Numbered from the stretch's first letter, positions 1-10,962 are shown. The stretch: DNA of 47,509 nucleotides from Pseudomonadota bacterium (GCA_026390435.1 JAPLFY010000017.1:1-47509); one strand, 5' to 3'. The notes: generated by a model not told the origin, from the letters alone. Made by a program: numbers and translations.

Positions 1-714
1 GATCACCGGTGTTGTCGTGCCTGATGTCACGCTTAGCGGAGCTGTGCCGGTAACATTTGTCACGGTACCGCCAGCAGCGCCGGCGACTGCCAGGGTCTGC
101 GGCACCCACTGTCCGCCTGAATAAATAAGAATCTGGCCCGAGGTAGGAGCTGTGCTGGCAATGTTCTGGCCCTGAAGTGTGGTGACTGAGGGACTGCCCC
201 ACGCGAGACGACCGTTATTATCTTTGGTTAGAAATTGATTTGCACTTGGTTGACTAGTTAGCGAGAGAGCTAGCTTGCCGTCAGTATCAAACGCCAACGT
301 CTTACCATCGACTGGTACTCTTAACGCGAGGGGCACATAACTATACTGCTGCCTCGGGTATGTCTTTCCAGCTGCCGTGATCTCGATAAATACGGGATCT
401 GCGCCTTGACCAAACACGGCGCTAACTTGAGCGGGATTAAGCTCAAGAGGTAGTGCAAACACACCTTGATTTAGCGCAATATTAGTTAAATCAATCGGAG
501 CTCCTAGCGCGTTGCCCGCATCGGCCGCGCTCCAAAACTTAACAGTCACATCGACAGGTCCACTCACTGGTGCACCATCGGCTTGAGTCAGACGTCCCGA
601 GTAAGACAGAGAAAAATTTCCACTCTGAGCCAGTGCTGTTTGCGTTGTGGTAAACCACACGCTAAACAAGCAAGCTATAGTTGCGAAGTAGATTTTTTTC
701 GAAAATCTAGCCAT
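1..714 (-). CDS. Secreted fibre-like surface protein, N-terminal part (cut by window edge)
   Basis: The minus-strand frame is open from an ATG at 714-712 to the window edge (238 codons), so only the N-terminus is seen. It starts MARFSKK, then a hydrophobic signal segment ending in TQTALAQ, a good Sec signal peptide. Residues about 32-130 form a module with the motif YSGRLTQADGAPVSGPVDV, also found in the protein at 25315-26130. After it come Gly/Thr/Ser-rich stretches (GTVTNVTGTAPLSVTSGTTT) typical of repetitive fibre or adhesin stalks. Proteins of this layout are common as tail-fibre-like or S74-type surface proteins in Bdellovibrionota; the C-terminus that would decide this is outside the window. 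Function is unknown; a surface-exposed fibre is inferred. The upstream 715-1005 stretch is mostly AT-rich, with no gene that I can support. Confidence 0.75.
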   Translation of the reverse strand, partial: MARFSKKIYFATIACLFSVWFTTTQTALAQSGNFSLSYSGRLTQADGAPVSGPVDVTVKFWSAADAGNALGAPIDLTNIALNQGVFALPLELNPAQVSAVFGQGADPVFIEITAAGKTYPRQQYSYVPLALRVPVDGKTLAFDTDGKLALSLTSQPSANQFLTKDNNGRLAWGSPSVTTLQGQNIASTAPTSGQILIYSGGQWVPQTLAVAGAAGGTVTNVTGTAPLSVTSGTTTPVI

Positions 715-964
715 TGGCTGCCTAACTCATGGCAAAAGAGCGCACCTTTTCTATTCATCTTTAGAGGTAATCGTCACGCCAGGGATAATTCTTGAGGTGT
801 TTTTTTTATTCAAAAATTTCGGTAGATTACGGTTGCCTAGCACCCTAAATCCGCAGCCAGCCTGACGACTGCCACTTGGGCGTAAAGACATTTAAATACG
901 GCGACTTAGCTTAAATTCCGGGCAGCGGGAGCCGCCCCAATTTTGGATAAGTATCGGCTGATAC

Positions 965-1002
965 CAGTATTTTCAGGAGTTTACTGAAAGTGCCCGACCC
1001 CA
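965..1002. repeat. Imperfect direct repeat, left copy (R1)
   Basis: This 38-nt sequence starts CAGTATTTTCAGGA and ends GAAAGTGCC.GACCCCA. It matches 2240-2277 at 31 of 38 positions by eye. It lies 3 nt beyond the stop codon of the DUF4143 ATPase gene. The GGGGTCAGGCACTTTC core (reverse strand) resembles short dispersed motifs often found with IS200-like/REP transposases, but no transposase is present. Confidence 0.75.
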
Positions 1003-1005
1003 GGC

Positions 1006-2163
1006 CTATAGGATCCTCGCCAGCCCAGTTTGCCAAGGTAGGCAGGTGATTCCCTCGACCACGGTTTCTGTCGGGTCCTGCGACCAGATCATTGCCTCGG
1101 CGGGGCGATCCCATGCTGATTTAAGAGCGTTAAGCTTCTTAGCGTCACTTCTATCTAGGCGCTTATAGGATTTGATTTCGACCAGTACATCCGGAGCCCC
1201 GGGTCGCTCAATGATCAGGTCGATTTCAGCGTCGTCCTTGGTGCGCAAATAGGACAACTTGAAATCAGCTTCGGCATACGAATTGAGCCGCATCACCTCA
1301 AGAATCACGAGATGCTCAAAGGCTCGGCCGTATTCATAAGTCTGCGCCTCAAGCTTCAGACTCAAAGTATTAGCCAGGGCGCGACGCACCCCGGTATCAA
1401 ACAAATAAAATTTAGGAGCCTCGCGCTGGCGCTTGCGGATTGAGCGATGAAACGACGGTAGGTAAAAGCCGATTAACGTATCGACTAAAATATCGTAATA
1501 GGTCTTGACCGTCTTTTCATCAACTCCGATGTCTTGAGCAATCTTGGCAAAATTGATGATCTGGCCGTTCATGACTGCACAGATCTCGAGGAAATCCTGG
1601 AAGGGCTCCACCTTGCGCACCAACTGCTCGAGGACAACTTCTTCTTTTAGGTAAGTCCTCACGTAGGCTTTGAGAAAGCGCGATGAGTCCAGAGGATCGG
1701 TGAATTCCAGGAGCTTCGGCAAAGTGCCGAATTCCAACGCTTGGTGGAGATCAAAGTAGGCTCCGAGCTCCCTGTGGGTTAGCGGAAACAAATGGAAGGT
1801 GAAGGCCCGACCGGCTAGTAAATTAGCGCCGCCGCGTTTAAGTTTGCGGGCGCTTGAGCCCGACAAAATGAACTGCACGTTGGCCTTTTTCTCGATTTCC
1901 AAATGCACGATGTCGAGAAGTTTAGGATTTTTTTGCACTTCATCGATAACCGCAATCCGGTAGCGCCCCGTCGCGAGCAGCTCGGCCAGCCGCGATGGCT
2001 GTCGCCGGAATGCTTCTTCGTCATCATCACTGAGCAGATCGATCCACAGGACATCGTCACGGGTCGAAAACTGCTCGCGAATTAGCGAACTCTTGCCGGC
2101 ACCCCTGGCCCCGAACAGGAACAAGCTATTGGAAGTATTAAGTTTTAGAATACGTCCGACCAT
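1006..2163 (-). CDS. AAA_14/DUF4143 family ATPase
   Basis: This 385-residue protein has a P-loop near the N-terminus (FGARGAGKSS, about residues 18-27). A Walker B-type strand with IAVIDEVQKNP follows, and an arginine/sensor-like FILSGSSARKLKRG segment at about residues 97-110. The middle holds helical DUF4143 sequence. The C-terminus has a nuclease-like EIDLIIERPG...VLVEIKSYK motif (about 314-335), the D-x(n)-E-x-K pattern seen in this family and in PD-(D/E)XK folds. The family is widespread, often horizontally acquired, and its biological role is not settled. The ATG at 2163 is preceded by GGAG only 1 nt away, inside a perfect inverted repeat. The gene stands alone on the minus strand and is bracketed by the direct repeats at 965-1002 and 2240-2277. 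Family assignment is confident; function is not. Confidence 0.9.
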   Translation of the reverse strand: MVGRILKLNTSNSLFLFGARGAGKSSLIREQFSTRDDVLWIDLLSDDDEEAFRRQPSRLAELLATGRYRIAVIDEVQKNPKLLDIVHLEIEKKANVQFILSGSSARKLKRGGANLLAGRAFTFHLFPLTHRELGAYFDLHQALEFGTLPKLLEFTDPLDSSRFLKAYVRTYLKEEVVLEQLVRKVEPFQDFLEICAVMNGQIINFAKIAQDIGVDEKTVKTYYDILVDTLIGFYLPSFHRSIRKRQREAPKFYLFDTGVRRALANTLSLKLEAQTYEYGRAFEHLVILEVMRLNSYAEADFKLSYLRTKDDAEIDLIIERPGAPDVLVEIKSYKRLDRSDAKKLNALKSAWDRPAEAMIWSQDPTETVVEGITCLPWQTGLARIL

Positions 2164-2198
2164 ACTCCGGAATTGTACGCCGTTTCCGGAGTATGGTC
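2158..2198 (-). promoter_or_regulatory. Perfect hairpin over the start site of the DUF4143 gene
   Basis: The arm GACCATACTCCGGAA (2158-2172) is exactly complementary to TTCCGGAGTATGGTC (2184-2198), with an 11-nt loop. Read as minus-strand RNA, the 3' arm contains the GGAG Shine-Dalgarno-like bases and the AUG start codon. A folded leader would therefore mask translation start. It could equally be a DNA operator for a dimeric protein. Confidence 0.7.
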
Positions 2199-2239
2199 AA
2201 GAGCCGGTGTTGGCAATCAGTGGCCGATGGCTTTTTTTA

Positions 2240-2277
2240 CAGTATTTTCAGGACGTTGGCGAAAGTGCCTGACCCCA
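2240..2277. repeat. Imperfect direct repeat, right copy (R2)
   Basis: This copy starts CAGTATTTTCAGGA and ends GAAAGTGCCTGACCCCA. It is in the same orientation as R1 and ends 1 nt from the stop codon of the TPR lipoprotein gene. Together R1 and R2 enclose the DUF4143 gene and its hairpin as a unit of about 1.3 kb. Confidence 0.75.
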
Positions 2278-2278
2278 A

Positions 2279-3376
2279 TCAGCGCAATATCCCGACCACA
2301 TCTGCGGGCAGCTTTCTAGTATCAAAGCTCTTACAGACACCGTCGAGTTTAGACCCGCTGACTGACAAGCTGAGCTGCCCGTTACTCACAGGGCTCAAAA
2401 CGCGCGGGGCACCAACGGCCTTACCGTTTAATAAGATGACTAGATACCCTTCGGTTTTAGCCACGTCCTCGGTCTGCACTTCAAAGCGAGCCGCCGCATT
2501 TGGCTTAAGCGTCACTAAACTTTGTGCCGGATTGCTTGAGGCAGCCACGACTTCGGCAATATCGACACCGGTAAGCAAAGGGCTGCCGTCGATAAATAAT
2601 TCAAGTTTATCTACAGTGAACTTGCGCGACTTAGAACCAGCAGCCTTGACACCTGCACGGTGCACCGCAAAGCCACTTTGTTTGTACTCACGACAACGCG
2701 GACGACTGTACTCTGCAGCTAGTGACTTTAGACCCGACCGACAATCGCGGTTATTAGGATCTAACTGCAAACAGCGGACAAAACTGCGCATGGCAGTGAC
2801 TTGATCGCCACCACTTACAGCTAACACTTCCGCTAAATGAGCATGAGCCCGCGATTGATTCGGAAACTTCCCGACTAAGCTTAACGCCCTCGACAAGGCA
2901 TTCGGAGCGCCGCTGCCCTCTTCTTCCGGACTACTGGCCTTCGTCGCATTCGAATGCAGGATGTTACCGATGAAGTCGAGCCCCTTGGTCGTCGCTAGCT
3001 GAAGATCGAAGTCTTCCGGATGATCCCGCGCGACGAGGTTCATCACTTTTGCCGCATTCGCATAATCGCGCGGTTTCAGGCTTGGATCCTTCTCCTGCAA
3101 CTGCTCAATCAATGGGCGCAGCTTTTTGATCGCGTATAGCTCGCCAGTATTCGCTGTGGTCTCGGCCCTGTCTAAATCTTCTAGTATTGACTGCGCTTGC
3201 TGGCCCACTCCTCCGCTGAGAAACTGCACGGCAGCCAGCAGTGACTCAGGGGCTGTTTTCTTGGCAGCCGCCGGATCACTGTCGGTACCTGTGCGCATAA
3301 GCACACACGCACCCAAGAGCGGTAACAACAGGTATGGCCAAGATTTGAGTTTTTTGAGAAGTAATGCACGTAACAT
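2279..3376 (-). CDS. TPR-containing lipoprotein, unknown function
   Basis: This 365-residue protein begins with a basic n-region (MLRALLLKKLKS). A hydrophobic stretch and a lipobox LLGAC follow (Cys at about residue 24), so it is a predicted lipoprotein. The central part is helical and TPR-like: FPNQSRAHAHLAEVLAVSGGDQVTAMRSFVRCLQLDPNNRDCRSG reads as a TPR pair. The C-terminal about 120 residues look like a beta-rich domain (KFTVDKLELFIDGSPLLTGVDIAEVV). The ATG at 3376 has AGGG about 8 nt upstream. It lies downstream of yajQ and ychF on the same strand, separated from ychF by a tandem repeat, so it may be read through from them. I cannot name a function; a scaffold or assembly role is typical of TPR lipoproteins. 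Confidence 0.8.
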   Translation of the reverse strand: MLRALLLKKLKSWPYLLLPLLGACVLMRTGTDSDPAAAKKTAPESLLAAVQFLSGGVGQQAQSILEDLDRAETTANTGELYAIKKLRPLIEQLQEKDPSLKPRDYANAAKVMNLVARDHPEDFDLQLATTKGLDFIGNILHSNATKASSPEEEGSGAPNALSRALSLVGKFPNQSRAHAHLAEVLAVSGGDQVTAMRSFVRCLQLDPNNRDCRSGLKSLAAEYSRPRCREYKQSGFAVHRAGVKAAGSKSRKFTVDKLELFIDGSPLLTGVDIAEVVAASSNPAQSLVTLKPNAAARFEVQTEDVAKTEGYLVILLNGKAVGAPRVLSPVSNGQLSLSVSGSKLDGVCKSFDTRKLPADVVGILR

Positions 3377-3435
3377 ATAGAAACCCTATCCCAGCCCGAA
3401 ACAGTCACTCGCCCTATGCCACCGTCATGATGATA

Positions 3436-3483
3436 ATCATGGCGATCATCATGGCGATCATCATGGCGACAATCCTGGCGATC
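3436..3483. repeat. Four 12-bp tandem repeats overlapping the ychF stop codon
   Basis: The unit ATCATGGCGATC occurs at 3436-3447 and 3448-3459. A third copy (3460-3471) ends ACA instead of ATC, and the fourth (3472-3483) has one change, ATCCTGGCGATC. The array runs into the ychF stop codon (3482-3484). Confidence 0.85.
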
Positions 3484-4600
3484 AGACGTTAAACTTGAAT
3501 TCCATCACGTCACCGTCCACGACGACGTATTCTTTGCCTTCGGAGCGAATTTGACCGAGCTCCTTTAATTTAACTTTAGAACCGGCTTTCAACAGGTCGG
3601 CGATCGTGAAAACGTCGGCCTTAATAAAGCCGCGCTCAAAATCGGAGTGAATCTTACCGGCAGCAGCGGGCGCTTTATCGCCGCGGTGAATCGTCCACGC
3701 ATGAACTTCTTTTTCACCGGCGGTAAAGTAAGTCGCCAGCCCCAAAGTTGTGTAGCCTGCACGAATCAGAGCATTCAGACCCGGCTCTTTCATACCAAGA
3801 GCCGCGATCATCTCTTGGCGATCGGCTAGCTCCATGGTGCTGATCTCTTCCTCTAACTTGCCGCACAAAAGAATGACCTCTGCACCCTCTTTCGCAGCGT
3901 AGTCGCGTACAGCCTTAGTGTACTCGTTATCACCGCTACCGGAGGCAAGTGCCTCATCAACGTTGCAGCAGTAGATTGCTGGTTTTGAAGTCAGCAGATG
4001 CAAATCGCGCCAGGCCTCAAGCACTTCAAAGATATCCCCAACAAAAGGCTGCGGATCAAAAGTCCGACCTGGCTTTAATCCTTGCAGATGACTATCGAGA
4101 GCCTCAAGCATGGCGACAATTGCGATGTGCTCTTTTTTGCCAGCCTTGAGGAACTTACGATAGCGCTCGAGGGCTTTAGCGACAGTGCTAGTGTCGGCAT
4201 AGATCAGTTCAGCCTGAATCGTTTCGATGTCACGCACTGGGTTCACCGACCCTTCAACGTGCGTGATGTCGGTATCTTCAAAACAGCGCACCACGTTAAC
4301 GATCGCATCGGTAGCACGAATATGACCGAGAAACTGGTTGCCCAGGCCCTCACCTTGCGAGGCGCCGCGGACTAAACCTGCGATATCGACAAATTCCATG
4401 CTAGCTGGAATCGTTCTTTGCGTCTTGATGACCGAGGAAATTTGTTCCAAGCGCGGATCAGGCACATCCACGCGACCTACGTTCGGATCGATCGTACAGA
4501 ACGGATAGTTTGCCGATGCTGCGCCTGCAGCCGTGAGAGCGTTAAAGATGGTGGACTTACCGACGTTTGGCAAACCGACGATACCGCAATTGAAACCCAT
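3482..4600 (-). CDS. ychF: Ribosome-binding ATPase YchF (OBG family)
   Basis: At 372 residues this is a typical YchF length. YchF is a cytosolic OLA1-type P-loop protein that binds ribosomes and hydrolyses ATP rather than GTP. Visible motifs: GLPNVGKST (P-loop, about residues 8-16), switch region with [10 protein letters not shown] (about 73-82), and the altered NKxD motif reading CNVDE, which matches the change in nucleotide preference known for the family. A coiled-coil arm follows, and the C-terminus is the TGS domain ending [17 protein letters not shown]. The ATG at 4600 has an AAGGTAG Shine-Dalgarno upstream. It sits 60 nt downstream of yajQ on the same strand. The stop codon lies inside a 12-bp tandem repeat, which is unusual for such a conserved gene. 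Confidence 0.97.
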   Translation of the reverse strand: MGFNCGIVGLPNVGKSTIFNALTAAGAASANYPFCTIDPNVGRVDVPDPRLEQISSVIKTQRTIPASMEFVDIAGLVRGASQGEGLGNQFLGHIRATDAIVNVVRCFEDTDITHVEGSVNPVRDIETIQAELIYADTSTVAKALERYRKFLKAGKKEHIAIVAMLEALDSHLQGLKPGRTFDPQPFVGDIFEVLEAWRDLHLLTSKPAIYCCNVDEALASGSGDNEYTKAVRDYAAKEGAEVILLCGKLEEEISTMELADRQEMIAALGMKEPGLNALIRAGYTTLGLATYFTAGEKEVHAWTIHRGDKAPAAAGKIHSDFERGFIKADVFTIADLLKAGSKVKLKELGQIRSEGKEYVVVDGDVMEFKFNV

Positions 4601-4660
4601 GAAACTACCTTACCGAAATAGACTGACCGAAACTCACGTGACGGTGGGTCAGTTAAAAAT

Positions 4661-5152
4661 TTAGCTTCGCATATTGATGTATTGCAGCGGGAATTTAAGC
4701 TCCCCCTTCTTGAGCACAGAAATCGCAGCCTGCAGCTCGTCGATACTTTTGCTGGTCACGCGGACCTGCTCATCCTGAATCTGCGCCTGCACCTTTACCT
4801 TACTTTCTTTGATCAGCTTGGTGATCTCTTTCGCCTCTTCTTTATCAAGGCCGGCCTTCAGGTCGATCTCTTGGCGAATGATACCGCCACTACCCGACTC
4901 TTCTTTGCCGTACTTTAAACCGCGCAGATCGACTTCGCGTTTGGCAAGCTTACTTTCCACAATTTGGTGAATGGAGCGCAGCTTCATGTCGTCGTCAGCC
5001 AGAATCTTTATTTTTTTAGCTGTTTTGTCCAGCTCAATCGACGACTTACCGCCGCGAAAGTCAAACCGTTGGGCAATTTCCTTTTGCGCCATATTCACGG
5101 CATTATCGACTTCTTGCATATCGAGTTCGCTGACAATATCGAATGATGGCAC
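4661..5152 (-). CDS. yajQ: YajQ family cyclic-di-GMP-binding protein
   Basis: The 163 residues match the whole YajQ family: N-terminal SFDIVSELDMQEVDNAVN, then RFDFRGGKSSIELD, and the C-terminal VRVTSKSIDELQAAI plus LQYINMR. The fold is two ferredoxin-like domains. Family members bind c-di-GMP in Xanthomonas and Pseudomonas and have also been linked to nucleic-acid binding; the role here is not shown. The start is GTG at 5152 (ATG alternatives would truncate the conserved N-terminus), with a strong GGAGGGGAC upstream. It is divergent from the gene at 5257 and probably co-transcribed with ychF. An HD-GYP gene at the far end of the window suggests that c-di-GMP signalling exists in this organism. 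Confidence 0.96.
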   Translation of the reverse strand: MPSFDIVSELDMQEVDNAVNMAQKEIAQRFDFRGGKSSIELDKTAKKIKILADDDMKLRSIHQIVESKLAKREVDLRGLKYGKEESGSGGIIRQEIDLKAGLDKEEAKEITKLIKESKVKVQAQIQDEQVRVTSKSIDELQAAISVLKKGELKFPLQYINMRS

Positions 5153-5177
5153 GAGTCCCCTCCAGCTGTGGCAAATC

Positions 5178-5206
5178 TTTCCACAATTCGTTATCTTCTC
5201 TCTATA
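5178..5206 (+). promoter_or_regulatory. Candidate sigma70 promoter for the 5257 gene
   Basis: TTTCCA (5178-5183), a 17-nt spacer, then TATAAA (5201-5206). It sits about 50 nt upstream of the ATG at 5257, in the gap divergent from yajQ. Confidence 0.5.
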
Positions 5207-5256
5207 AACCAGATACCGCTCGAGCCAAAACCGAATATCGGGAAAGTGACCTTTTG

Positions 5257-6369
5257 ATGGCCCTCTTGCTATTGCAACTCATGACTCTCTCTCTCATAGT
5301 CGTGTCTGGCTGGTCCTCGCCGGTCTATGCCAAGCAATCTGGCCTGGCGCCCGCCCGCAGCAATAAGCAGATCACGCAAACCTTGAAAAACTTTGATGCG
5401 TGCCGTAAAGAGGCGATTACACTTCTAAAACAAGGACCAACGGGGAAACGTAATTTCACCGCAGCCCTTTCGGCTTGCAAAGAAACCTACCCTGGTGCCG
5501 ACCTTTACATCACCTGTAAAAAACAGGCAATGCAAGCGGCCTTGAGCGCTCGCATCGCGCCGGATCTGGCCGTCAATCAATGCCGGCACTATCTGGTCGC
5601 GACCACCTTTTTACCAAATCAACCGTTTCCGCTACTTGTCGACGGTGAAATGGCCTATTTCGCAGGGATTGGCCTGAATCGCACGCACCCGGCTGCAACG
5701 CTGACACCGCCAAACTTCGACTGTCACAAAATCAAAGAGGCCCTGCCCAACATCAAGCATGCCGACTACAGCTTAATTGGCAATCATCCGGAGCTATTCT
5801 CTGGACTTGCGGAGTTAAAAGCCGCGGACCTCGTGACTACCCTTAAACTTAAGAAACCGACCAAAGTAGGTATCAAAGAGGGAATCGATGTCGCTGGTTT
5901 CGGTCGACTTTTTTATGACCCAAGGAAACCCGAGGCGGCGACAGTTTATTTTCCTGCTGCCGCCTGCAATCTACAAGTGGAACCTGGACCTATTTACAGT
6001 GGCTTAAGTACCTATTATCTATTGGACCAGGCCGCTAGTACGGTAACGCCATATTTCGCCATCGCCTACTACCGTAAGGATCAAAAGGCAGTCACGACCG
6101 CCAATCTGATTCAGAAGCTAAATCTGGCACTTGGGTCAGAGTTTAAAGTATTCCACCGCAACGACAGCGTCACTTTTATCGCAGCTGAGTCGTTACCTGA
6201 AACCGACGACGAGCATGATCCGAAGAATCTCTGTAGGCAACCTCGCCCACACCAGCTGCTCGGTATTATTCAAGCTCATAAAGATAAACTCTCGCAGCCA
6301 GAATATTTGATCTTGGCAAACATCAAGAATCTCTGCGAGTTCGGTGATCGGCTAGCTAAGCGCCTGTGA
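5257..6369 (+). CDS. Exported protein of unknown function, Cys-containing N-terminal domain
   Basis: I place the start at ATG 5257 (370 residues). The frame is open further up to 5143, but only this start gives a clean signal peptide (MALLLLQLMTLSLIVVSGW...VYAKQ). It has GGAAAG upstream and fits the promoter at 5178-5206. The first part of the mature protein has spaced cysteines (FDACRKEA, SACKETYP, ITCKKQA, NQCRHYL), suggesting disulphides in a small helical domain. The remaining 250 residues are mixed and show no motif that I know. It is probably periplasmic or cell-surface. It sits between yajQ (divergent) and dnaG (same strand, 60 nt). I do not recognise the family. Confidence 0.8.
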   Translation: MALLLLQLMTLSLIVVSGWSSPVYAKQSGLAPARSNKQITQTLKNFDACRKEAITLLKQGPTGKRNFTAALSACKETYPGADLYITCKKQAMQAALSARIAPDLAVNQCRHYLVATTFLPNQPFPLLVDGEMAYFAGIGLNRTHPAATLTPPNFDCHKIKEALPNIKHADYSLIGNHPELFSGLAELKAADLVTTLKLKKPTKVGIKEGIDVAGFGRLFYDPRKPEAATVYFPAAACNLQVEPGPIYSGLSTYYLLDQAASTVTPYFAIAYYRKDQKAVTTANLIQKLNLALGSEFKVFHRNDSVTFIAAESLPETDDEHDPKNLCRQPRPHQLLGIIQAHKDKLSQPEYLILANIKNLCEFGDRLAKRL

Positions 6370-6376
6370 ACCTCTA

Positions 6377-6405
6377 TTGTCGGCAAAGCCAAGCACCGCT
6401 ATCCT
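6377..6405 (+). promoter_or_regulatory. Candidate sigma70 promoter for dnaG
   Basis: TTGTCG (6377-6382), a 17-nt spacer, then TATCCT (6400-6405), about 40 nt before the dnaG start. Each box matches 4 of 6 consensus positions. Confidence 0.45.
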
Positions 6406-6444
6406 CCCGGGGCACGCACCGCAAGTCGGAGGATGACCTGCCCC

Positions 6445-8274
6445 ATGACGGACTCGCTCACTGACGTTAAGACCCGCATCTTAAGCCGGGTGAGCCTTGC
6501 CTCACTCATTGGCGAGACGGTCTCGCTAGAGACGCGTTCTGGTCGTCCCGTCGGCCTATGTCCGTTTCACAATGAGAAGTCTCCTAGTTTTAACCTGTAC
6601 GATGATCACTTCTATTGTTTCGGTTGCAAGAAAAACGGCGACGCCATCGACTTCGTGCGCGCGATTCAAGGACTCGGCTTTGTCGATGCGTTGCGCTACC
6701 TGGCAGGCAAATACGGCATCGAAGCACCTGAATTAGAGGCAAGTCTTAACCGCCGCGGTGGCCAGCGCCAAGAAGCTTCACTGTATAAAATGATGGAAAC
6801 AGCCCAGGAATATTACGCCGAGTTAAGGCGCAGCTCCCGCGGCAAACTAGTTAATGAGTATCTTTTGGACCGTGGCTTTAGCGAGCCCAACCTAGATGCG
6901 TATGGCTTCGGTGTCAGCCCTCAAGAGGGCAACGGTTTGGTGCGCTTTCTCCGCCAAAAAGGCTACCGCGAAGAAGACATGATTGCCTGCTCGCTGGCAA
7001 CAGCATCGTCGCGAGATGGCAGTGCTTATGATTTTCTGCGCGGGCGTCTGACCATCCCAATCCGCGATCAGCACGGTCGCGTCATTGGCTTTGGTGGCCG
7101 CACCATGGACGGCAGTCAACCCAAGTACCTGAACAGCCGGGAAAGTCGCCTCTTCGACAAGAGCCACACATTATTCGGCTTCGATCAAGCGCGCTCGGCT
7201 ATGCGTGGGCGCAGCCGTGCCGTAGTGGTCGAAGGCTACATGGACACTCTGCAGCTTTGGCAAGCCGGCATACCTGAGGCAGTCGCCTGCCTTGGTACTG
7301 CTTTTACCTCGGCTCAGCTCAAGCTCCTACGCCACGCGACCGGTACAGTTGTACTGCTGTTTGATGGCGATGGTGCCGGCCAGAAGGCAACACTTGCCGC
7401 CGTGAAAGTGGCTCTCTCCGTACCCGAGATCCAGGTCAAGGCAGCCGTATTATCCAGCGCCGAAGATCCCGACAGCTTTGTTAGGGCCAAGGGCGTAGGC
7501 GCTCTTGAGGAGCTACTCGCGAGTAGCTCCGACCTGCTAGATTTCGCCGTCAGTGAGCGCCTCAAGACCACCGCAACCCTGCAAATTCCAGAGGTCGTAG
7601 CAAAGGAATTTGTGCCTTGGCTGGCGCAGATTCCAGATCGCCTCCAGCGATCATTCCTAGTGACGAGAATTGCCCATCTTACCGGCATCGATGCCAGCAG
7701 CATCGCCAGCCAGCTGCCATCTGAATCCAGTCAATCTCAGCAGGGTCACCGCGTGACTCCCATGCTAGGAGTTTCGCCTCCCGCCAAAAACGCCGTGTCG
7801 GGCGAGCCACAAAGAGCGCCCGTGGCGCCGCTAGACCGTGCCGGCTTTGACCTCTTCGGCCATATTTTCCATGCCCAACCGGAAGAGGTCGACTGTAAGG
7901 CCATCGTTTCACAAGTAAGTAGTGAGCTCGAGCTAGGGCCAGAACATGCGGCGCTCTTTAAAGAGTTTCTCGACTGTCTCGAGCGGGGGCAGGCTCCGGC
8001 AGCCCAGCCGCCACAAACGTGGGAAAGCACCGACTACCCGGGCATCGACAAGTTGCTGGAGCAGCTCAAGGCGGCTGCGGGAGCCTTTGTCTGCGACAAC
8101 CGCCGCGACCGGATCCGGCAAATTTTCGGCCATATCGCACAAAAACGCGTCAAGCAGACGGTGACTCGCCTAAAAGCAGAAATGAATCGCGCCGCGAGGG
8201 ACCCCAATAGGCGGAGCGAAGTCACTGAAATCATTAAAACTATTCAAGAACTCACCAAATCTGTCACTAATTGA
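6445..8274 (+). CDS. dnaG: DNA primase DnaG
   Basis: DnaG makes the RNA primers for replication. The N-terminal zinc-binding domain shows CPFHNEKSPSF and FYCFGC (Cys39, His42, Cys58, Cys61 in this numbering). The RNA polymerase core follows with the TOPRIM motifs VVVEGYMDTL (about residue 263) and LLFDGDGAGQKA (about 303). The C-terminal region, about 440-609, is the variable helicase-binding part. At 609 residues the length is normal. A start at ATG 6433 is also open, but its GGAGG would directly touch it; ATG 6445 has the same GGAGG 12 nt upstream. The gene is immediately followed by rpoD, the classic macromolecular-synthesis arrangement (here without rpsU). Confidence 0.97.
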   Translation: MTDSLTDVKTRILSRVSLASLIGETVSLETRSGRPVGLCPFHNEKSPSFNLYDDHFYCFGCKKNGDAIDFVRAIQGLGFVDALRYLAGKYGIEAPELEASLNRRGGQRQEASLYKMMETAQEYYAELRRSSRGKLVNEYLLDRGFSEPNLDAYGFGVSPQEGNGLVRFLRQKGYREEDMIACSLATASSRDGSAYDFLRGRLTIPIRDQHGRVIGFGGRTMDGSQPKYLNSRESRLFDKSHTLFGFDQARSAMRGRSRAVVVEGYMDTLQLWQAGIPEAVACLGTAFTSAQLKLLRHATGTVVLLFDGDGAGQKATLAAVKVALSVPEIQVKAAVLSSAEDPDSFVRAKGVGALEELLASSSDLLDFAVSERLKTTATLQIPEVVAKEFVPWLAQIPDRLQRSFLVTRIAHLTGIDASSIASQLPSESSQSQQGHRVTPMLGVSPPAKNAVSGEPQRAPVAPLDRAGFDLFGHIFHAQPEEVDCKAIVSQVSSELELGPEHAALFKEFLDCLERGQAPAAQPPQTWESTDYPGIDKLLEQLKAAAGAFVCDNRRDRIRQIFGHIAQKRVKQTVTRLKAEMNRAARDPNRRSEVTEIIKTIQELTKSVTN

Positions 8275-8337
8275 TGAGAAGCGCCGCCGTCGATTCTTAA
8301 AGTCTTGCTGGACATAGACCATAAGTATGGTTTAACG

Positions 8338-8366
8338 TTGCAGGATTCATGGTTATTCATTATAAA
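8338..8366 (+). promoter_or_regulatory. Strong sigma70-type promoter for rpoD
   Basis: TTGCAG (8338-8343), a 17-nt spacer, then TATAAA (8361-8366). The predicted start near 8373 gives an rpoD leader of about 105 nt. That leader contains a CCCGAAGGG segment but no clear structured regulator. Confidence 0.65.
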
Positions 8367-8477
8367 GGTTAGACTTTGGCAAGGCTGACCCCCGAAGGGT
8401 ATTTCCCGGGCGGTCTAAAACCACCTGTGCGCTTATCTCTCAGTCAAGCCACTTAATATGGGGATGACCAACCGGGC

Positions 8478-10886
<2,409 letters not shown>

Positions 10887-10942
10887 TTTGGTGCGATCTG
10901 GACTTGCTTTTTAGCTCGCCCTTCTCCATTCTCTTATTTCCC

Positions 10943-10959
10943 GGAGCTGCTTCAGCTCC
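10943..10959 (+). terminator. Hairpin between rpoD and the tRNA gene
   Basis: GGAGCTG and CAGCTCC pair perfectly around a 3-nt loop, just after rpoD and 3 nt before the tRNA. No U-run follows, so it may be a weak terminator or a processing signal for a tRNA co-transcribed with rpoD. Confidence 0.35.
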
Positions 10960-10962
10960 TGA

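Noticed and set aside
965-2277. A complete insertion sequence around the DUF4143 gene
   Set aside because: There is no transposase, no clear terminal inverted repeat at the ends and no target-site duplication; only imperfect direct repeats are visible.
2193-2804. Open frame of 203 codons on the plus strand
   Set aside because: It lies entirely opposite the well-supported TPR lipoprotein gene (signal peptide, ribosome site) and has no recognisable domain.
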